A stretch of DNA of 64,000 bases from Mycolicibacterium canariasense (GTDB lineage: Bacteria > Actinomycetota > Actinomycetes > Mycobacteriales > Mycobacteriaceae), in the NCBI RefSeq assembly GCF_002101555.1, contig NZ_LQOL01000052.1:310001-374000 (forward strand). Reading direction: 5' to 3'. This document shows, piece by piece, positions 59,622 to 64,000 of the stretch. A model generated the notes under the pieces. That model saw only the letters and a program-made list of their open reading frames with translations, made no database searches and was not told the origin of the DNA. Each line of letters starts with the position of its first letter. The stretch's first letter is position 1. The position numbers were made by a program, and so were the translations under genes.

Positions 59622-60089
59622 ATGACGGTCGCGTTGCGCCGGAGCTGGGCGCAGGATCTCGACGCAGCCACGCTGTACGAGATCCTGAAGCTGCGCGTCG
59701 AGGTGTTCGTGGTGGAGCAGGCCTGCCCGTACCCCGAACTGGACGGCCGCGACCTGCTCGCCGAGACCCGGCACTTCTGGCTGGAAGATGCCGAGGGTCG
59801 GGTGATTTCGACGCTGCGCTTGATGGAGGAGCATCCCGGCGGGGAGAAGGTGTTCCGGATCGGCCGGGTGTGCACCAAGCGCACCGACCGCGGCAACGGC
59901 CACACCAACCGGCTGATGCAGGCCGCGATCGCCGAGGTGGGTGACTACCCGTGCCGCATCGACGCGCAGACCTATCTGCAGGAGATGTACGGCGCGCACG
60001 GATTCGTCCGCGACGGCGAAGAATTCCTGGAGGACGGCATCCCGCACGTGCCGATGATCAGACCGGGTCTGGGAGCGGGGCAGCAGTAG
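59622..60089 (+). CDS. ElaA-like GNAT acetyltransferase
   Basis: A 155-residue GNAT protein of the ElaA type: LYEILKLRVEVFVVEQACPYPELDG at the N-terminus, acetyl-CoA region RIGRVCTKRTDRGNGHTNRLM and C-terminal AQTYLQEMYGAHGFV. The target is unknown; the position equals Rv2851c. It follows mqo by 13 bases, and its stop overlaps the next GTG by one base, so mqo-GNAT-ChlID-cobO-cobB may be one transcript. Confidence 0.9.
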   Translation: MTVALRRSWAQDLDAATLYEILKLRVEVFVVEQACPYPELDGRDLLAETRHFWLEDAEGRVISTLRLMEEHPGGEKVFRIGRVCTKRTDRGNGHTNRLMQAAIAEVGDYPCRIDAQTYLQEMYGAHGFVRDGEEFLEDGIPHVPMIRPGLGAGQQ

Positions 60090-62029
60090 TGACCTATCCG
60101 TTCAGCGCACTGGTGGGCCATGACCGGCTCCGGCTGGCGCTCATCCTGTGCGCGGTGCGCCCCGATATCGGCGGGGTGCTGATCCGTGGTGAGAAGGGCA
60201 CCGCCAAGTCGACCGCGGTGCGCGGCTTGGCCACCGTCCTGTCCCAGGTCGACGCCGAGGCGCGGTTGGTCGAGTTGCCGATCGGGGCCACCGAGGACCG
60301 GGTGGTGGGCTCGCTGGATCTGCAGCGGGTGCTGCGCGACGGCGAACACGCCTTCCAGCCCGGCCTGCTGGCCCGCGCGCACGGCGGCGTGCTGTACGTC
60401 GACGAGGTCAACCTGCTGCACGACCACCTGGTGGACGTGCTGCTGGACGCGGCCGCGATGGGCCGGGTGCACATCGAACGCGACGGCCTCTCGCACAGCC
60501 ACGACGCCCGGTTCGTGTTGGTGGGCACCATGAATCCGGAGGAGGGCGAGCTGCGCCCGCAGCTGCTGGACCGGTTCGGGCTCACCGTGGACGTGGCCGC
60601 CTCACGCGATGTCGACGTGCGCGTCGAGGTGATCCGGCAACGGCTGGCCTACGAGGCCGACCCGGTGGGTTTCGCCGACCGTTACGCGGCCCAGGATGCC
60701 GAGCTGGCGGGCCGGATCGCCGCGGCCAGGGCCGCCCTGGCCGACGTGGTGTTGCCCGACAACGAGTTACGGCGGATCGCCGCGCTGTGCGCGGCCTTCG
60801 ACGTGGACGGGATGCGTGCGGACCTGGTGCTGGCCCGCACCGCGGTGGCGCACGCGGCCTGGCGCCGGTCCGGAATCGGGGCGAGCGCAGCGACGGGGAA
60901 TGTCAGCGGGGCGAGCGCAGCGACGGGGAATGTCAGCGGGGCGAGCGCAGCGACGGGGAAGATCACCGTGGCAGAAGAGGACATCCGGATCGCCGCGGAA
61001 CTGGCACTGCCGCACCGGCGCCGTCGTGACCCGTTCGACGATCCGGGCCTGGACCAGGACCGCCTCGACGAGGCGCTGGCCGCGGCCGACCAAGGGGGGG
61101 CCGACCAGGATCCCGATCCGGATCCCGACCCACCCGGTGGCGGTGGTTCCACGGAACCCTCGGAGCCGTCGAACGGTCAAGCCCCGCAGCAGAATCCCGG
61201 CGGCGGTACCCGCCAGAGCGCGCCGCCGGCAGGCACGTTCCGCACGAAAGCGCTGCTGGTCCCCGGCGTCGGCGAGGGCGCCCCGGGGCGCCGGTCGCGG
61301 GCCCGTAACCGCACCGGCAGCACCGTCGCCGCCACCGACGTGCCCGGCGAAGGCCACGGCGTGCATGTGTTCGCGTCGGTGTTGGCGGCCGCGGGCAACC
61401 AGCGCCGGGCCGGCCGGCCGCAGATCGGCCCCGACGATGTCCGGCGTGCCGTCCGGGAGGGCCGCGAGGCCAACCTGGTGATCTTCGTCGTCGACGCCTC
61501 GGGTTCGATGGCCGCCCGGGACCGGATGTCGGCGGTCAGCGGCGCGACGCTGTCCCTGCTGCGCGACGCCTACCAGCGCCGCGACAAGGTGGCGGTGGTG
61601 ACCTTCCGGCAGGACCGGGCGCAGCTGCTGCTGCCCCCGACCTCATCGGTGTACATCGCCGGGCGACGGCTGGCGCGGTTCGACACCGGCGGGAAAACCC
61701 CACTGGCACAAGGGTTGTTGGCGGCGCGGGACGTGATCCTGCGCGAGAAGGCGCGCGACCGGGCCCGGCGCCCGCTGGTCGTGGTGCTCACCGACGGCCG
61801 GGCCACCGGCGGCCCCGACCCGCTGGGCCGCACCGCGACCGCCGCCCGGCTGTTGGCGGCCGAAGGCACCGCCGCCGTCGTGGTGGATTGTGAAACCTCG
61901 TACGTGCGACTGGGATTGGCCACCCGGTTGGCCGGGCAGTTGGGCGCCCCCGCGGTCCGGCTGAACCAATTGCAGGCCGGCGAGCTCACCTCGCTGGTCA
62001 AATCGGCAGCCGTCGAATCAGCAGCCTAG
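60089..62029 (+). CDS. ChlI/ChlD-type chelatase ATPase-integrin fusion
   Basis: A 646-residue protein (GTG start). An N-terminal AAA+ domain has Walker A RGEKGTAKST and Walker B LYVDEVNLL; an acidic, Pro/Gly-rich linker (about 325-395) leads to a C-terminal von Willebrand/integrin I domain (about 460-640) with MIDAS DASGSM. It corresponds to Rv2850c. Next to cobO and cobB, it probably powers cobaltochelatase together with CobN encoded elsewhere (inference). It carries three in-frame copies of a 10-residue repeat (264-291) not expected in the family, in the loop before ITVAEEDIRIAAELALP. Confidence 0.88.
   Translation: MTYPFSALVGHDRLRLALILCAVRPDIGGVLIRGEKGTAKSTAVRGLATVLSQVDAEARLVELPIGATEDRVVGSLDLQRVLRDGEHAFQPGLLARAHGGVLYVDEVNLLHDHLVDVLLDAAAMGRVHIERDGLSHSHDARFVLVGTMNPEEGELRPQLLDRFGLTVDVAASRDVDVRVEVIRQRLAYEADPVGFADRYAAQDAELAGRIAAARAALADVVLPDNELRRIAALCAAFDVDGMRADLVLARTAVAHAAWRRSGIGASAATGNVSGASAATGNVSGASAATGKITVAEEDIRIAAELALPHRRRRDPFDDPGLDQDRLDEALAAADQGGADQDPDPDPDPPGGGGSTEPSEPSNGQAPQQNPGGGTRQSAPPAGTFRTKALLVPGVGEGAPGRRSRARNRTGSTVAATDVPGEGHGVHVFASVLAAAGNQRRAGRPQIGPDDVRRAVREGREANLVIFVVDASGSMAARDRMSAVSGATLSLLRDAYQRRDKVAVVTFRQDRAQLLLPPTSSVYIAGRRLARFDTGGKTPLAQGLLAARDVILREKARDRARRPLVVVLTDGRATGGPDPLGRTATAARLLAAEGTAAVVVDCETSYVRLGLATRLAGQLGAPAVRLNQLQAGELTSLVKSAAVESAA
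60878..60960 (+). repeat. in-frame 30-bp tandem repeat inside the chelatase gene
   Basis: Two identical units (60878-60907, 60908-60937) and a partial third (60938-60960) read GGGGCGAGCGCAGCGACGGG and then GAATGTCAGC, encoding GASAATGNVS per unit. The core is the same as the 47186 copy and the pyrH-frr repeats. The insertion falls between two helices of the AAA+ lid, where a length change can be tolerated. Confidence 0.9.
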
Positions 62030-62039
62030 GAGACGACCG

Positions 62040-62654
62040 ATGCCACAGGGGCAACCGCTCACGATTCCGGACGACGGGCTGACCACCAAGGCGCGCCGTA
62101 ACGCCCCGCTGCTGGCGGTGCACACCGGGCCCGGCAAGGGGAAGTCGACCGCCGCGTTCGGCATGGCGCTGCGCGCCTGGAACCAGGGATTCGATATCGC
62201 GGTGTTCCAGTTCGTCAAGAGCGCGAAGTGGAAGGTGGGCGAGGAGAGCGCCTTTCGTGCGCTCGGCCGGCTGCACGACGAGCACGGCGTTGGCGGCCCG
62301 GTGCAGTGGCACAAGATGGGCTCGGGCTGGTCCTGGACCCGCAAGCAGGGCAGCGAGGTGGACCACGCCGAGGCGGCCCGCGACGGCTGGGCCGAGATCC
62401 GCACCCGGCTCGCTGACACCCGGCACGACTTCTACGTGCTCGACGAGTTCACCTACCCGCTGAAATGGGGCTGGATCCCCGTCGACGAGGTGGTCGAGGT
62501 GCTCACCGCGCGGCCCGGCAACCAGCACGTGGTGATCACCGGACGCGATGCGCCGCAGGCGCTTCTGGACGCCGCCGACCTGGTCACCGAGATGACCAAG
62601 GTCAAGCACCCGATGGACGCGGGCCGCAAGGGCCAGCGGGGTATCGAGTGGTAG
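62040..62654 (+). CDS. cobO: cob(I)yrinic acid a,c-diamide adenosyltransferase
   Basis: A 204-residue CobO/CobA with P-loop HTGPGKGKSTAAFG, the QFVKSAKWKVGEE segment, YVLDEFTYPLKWGW and the C-terminal KVKHPMDAGRKGQRGIEW. It transfers the adenosyl group of ATP to cobalt. GGAGACGA precedes the ATG. It lies between the ChlID gene and cobB, as Rv2849c. Confidence 0.95.
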   Translation: MPQGQPLTIPDDGLTTKARRNAPLLAVHTGPGKGKSTAAFGMALRAWNQGFDIAVFQFVKSAKWKVGEESAFRALGRLHDEHGVGGPVQWHKMGSGWSWTRKQGSEVDHAEAARDGWAEIRTRLADTRHDFYVLDEFTYPLKWGWIPVDEVVEVLTARPGNQHVVITGRDAPQALLDAADLVTEMTKVKHPMDAGRKGQRGIEW

Positions 62655-62667
62655 CGACGGCCCGCCG

Positions 62668-64000
62668 GTGCTGACCCCCGCGGTCGTCATCGCCGCCCCC
62701 GCGTCGGGCAGCGGCAAGACCACGCTGGCCACCGGCCTGATCGGCGCGCTACGCCGGGCCGGGCACCGCGTCGCGCCGTTCAAGGTCGGGCCGGACTTCA
62801 TCGACCCCGGCTATCACGCCCTGGCCGCGGGGGTGCCCGGACGCAACCTGGACCCGGTGCTGGTGGGGGAGGATCTGGTCGGCCCGCTGTACCGGCACGG
62901 TAGCGCCGGCGCGGACATCGCGGTGGTCGAAGGCGTGATGGGCCTGTTCGACGGGCGCATCGCCGAACACGCCGGCCCGGCCCGCGGTTCCACCGCCCAG
63001 GTCGCCGGCCTGCTCGGCGCCCCGGTGGTGCTGGTGGTCGATGCCCGAGGCCAGAGCCAGAGCATTGCCGCACTGCTGCACGGGTTTTCGACCTTCGATA
63101 GCACACTGCGGTTCGCCGGGGTGATCCTCAACCGGGTGGGGTCGCCGCGGCATGAGCAGGTGCTGCGGCAGGCCTGCGAGCACGCCGGCGTCCCGGTGCT
63201 GGGGGCGGTCCCGCGGGCGGCGGAACTCGAGGTGCCCTCGCGTCACCTCGGACTGGTCACCGCCGTCGAGTACGGCCAGCGCGCGATCGGCGCCGTTGCG
63301 GCGATGACGGACCTGGTGGCCCGGCACGTCGACGTGCCCGCCGTGCTGGCGGCCGCCGGCGCCGGTGTCACCGCCGCGCCGTGGAGCCCGGCGACGGCCG
63401 AGCCGGTCCGGGACGTGACGGTCGCGCTGGCAGCCGGGCGGGCCTTCAGCTTCGGCTACGCCGAGCACCGGGAACTGCTGGCGGCCGCCGGTGCCGACGT
63501 CGTCGACTTCGACCCGCTGGCCGAAGACCTGCCGACCGGCACGTCGGCCGTGGTGATCCCCGGCGGCTTCCCCGAACAGTTCACCGCCGAGCTGTCGGCC
63601 AACGCGGCGGTGCGCGCCCAGATCCGCGGGCTGGCCGGCGCGGGCGCCCCGGTGCATGCCGAATGCGCCGGGCTGACCTACCTGGTCGACGATCTGGACG
63701 GGGTGCCGATGTGCGGGGTGCTGGCCGGCTCGGCCCGGTTCACCGAGCGGCTGACGCTGGGCTACCGCGACGCGGTGGCGGTGTCCGATTCGGCGCTGCA
63801 CCGGGTCGGTGAGCGCGTCACCGGACACGAATTCCACCGCACCACAGTCACTTTCGCGGCCGATTACGAACAGGCCTGGGCGTTTGCCGGTCCTGCCACA
63901 CGCCGGGCGGTCGACGGCGCGGTGCATCGCGGTGTGCATGCCGGGTATCTGCACACCCATCCCGCAGCGCATCCGCGGGCCATCACCCGGTTCGTCGCGG
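62668..64000 (+). CDS. cobB: cobyrinate a,c-diamide synthase CobB, C-terminus cut by the window
   Basis: The frame opens at a GTG 13 bases after cobO and runs to the window edge (444 codons; the family is about 457 residues, so little is missing). The N-terminus AAPASGSGKTTLATGLI is the ATP P-loop, followed by KVGPDFIDPGYHALAAG and VVEGVMGLFDG; the C-terminal amidotransferase domain has the nucleophile Cys in HAECAGLTYL and a late HEFHRTT region. It amidates the a and c side chains of cobyrinate using glutamine. Position equals Rv2848c. Confidence 0.92.
   Translation, partial: MLTPAVVIAAPASGSGKTTLATGLIGALRRAGHRVAPFKVGPDFIDPGYHALAAGVPGRNLDPVLVGEDLVGPLYRHGSAGADIAVVEGVMGLFDGRIAEHAGPARGSTAQVAGLLGAPVVLVVDARGQSQSIAALLHGFSTFDSTLRFAGVILNRVGSPRHEQVLRQACEHAGVPVLGAVPRAAELEVPSRHLGLVTAVEYGQRAIGAVAAMTDLVARHVDVPAVLAAAGAGVTAAPWSPATAEPVRDVTVALAAGRAFSFGYAEHRELLAAAGADVVDFDPLAEDLPTGTSAVVIPGGFPEQFTAELSANAAVRAQIRGLAGAGAPVHAECAGLTYLVDDLDGVPMCGVLAGSARFTERLTLGYRDAVAVSDSALHRVGERVTGHEFHRTTVTFAADYEQAWAFAGPATRRAVDGAVHRGVHAGYLHTHPAAHPRAITRFVA

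Noticed and set aside
62641..62667. an earlier start for cobB overlapping cobO
   Set aside because: No in-frame start codon lies between the cobO stop region and 62668, and the GTG there gives the P-loop at the normal distance from the N-terminus.
1..64000. tRNA, rRNA or riboswitch genes, including a cobalamin riboswitch near the cob genes
   Set aside because: No cloverleaf-like or conserved riboswitch core was recognised; cobO and cobB are joined tightly to upstream genes and leave no room for a leader. A covariance-model search would settle this.

Overview
The window is a GC-rich actinobacterial chromosome segment whose gene order is that of the mycobacterial yraN-comM-dprA to cobB region (M. 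tuberculosis Rv2898c to Rv2848c, read in the direction of the c genes). A mycothione reductase, a Rip1 site-2 protease, GTG/TTG and apparently leaderless starts, and an M. smegmatis-type lactate 2-monooxygenase all point to a Mycobacterium/Mycolicibacterium, probably a fast grower. No rRNA, tRNA, insertion sequence, prophage or CRISPR array is visible. The last gene (cobB) is cut by the window edge and the first (yraN) is only a tail.

Layout. 1-9.1 kb: yraN tail, comM, dprA, an XRE regulator divergent from an SDR, siderophore-interacting reductase viuB, lactate 2-monooxygenase, xerC, an alpha/beta hydrolase and a convergent M23-like protein. 9.4-12.6 kb: rpsB-tsf with a terminator, then an amidase. 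12.7-18.8 kb: an accessory amine operon (two FtsX-type permeases, ABC ATPase, APC permease, copper amine oxidase). 18.8-22.6 kb: an EF-Tu domain 2-like small protein, a MarR repressor divergent from a methyltransferase, pyrH-frr-cdsA. 22.5-35.5 kb: mainly accessory genes (EamA exporter with LysR, rlmN, TetR, GH3 glucosidase, thioesterase, DUF2631, APC permease, PuuE-like deacetylase, an F420-type/NmrA pair divergent from an ECF sigma factor, and a fasciclin protein). 35.6-43.6 kb: dxr-rip1-ispG-GNAT-penicillin-binding lipoprotein-DUF1707-mapB. 43.6-47.2 kb: cobQ and small envelope proteins. 47.2-54.0 kb: an amine/polyamine cluster (APC permease, glnA4, class I amidotransferase, aldehyde dehydrogenase, SDR, FCD regulator). 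54.1-57.9 kb: ArsR-nicT, mycothione reductase, lipase. 58.1-64 kb: mqo, GNAT, a ChlI/ChlD fusion, cobO, cobB.

How the genes work together. Three themes recur: isoprenoid precursor synthesis plus envelope proteolysis (dxr, ispG, rip1), cobalamin synthesis (cobQ, ChlID, cobO, cobB) with nickel/cobalt uptake nearby (ArsR-nicT), and nitrogen scavenging from amines by two independent clusters (copper amine oxidase operon; glnA4 gamma-glutamylation cluster).

The most informative non-coding signals are: a two-site TCAA-N5-TTGA operator that overlaps both divergent promoters of the MarR/methyltransferase pair; mirror-image ECF promoters (GTAAC-N17-CGTC) around a 22-bp palindrome between the sigma factor and the NmrA/F420 pair; and a family of short GAGCG-core repeats found in tandem between pyrH and frr (where they form a candidate coupled micro-ORF), in frame inside the ChlID gene, and singly elsewhere.
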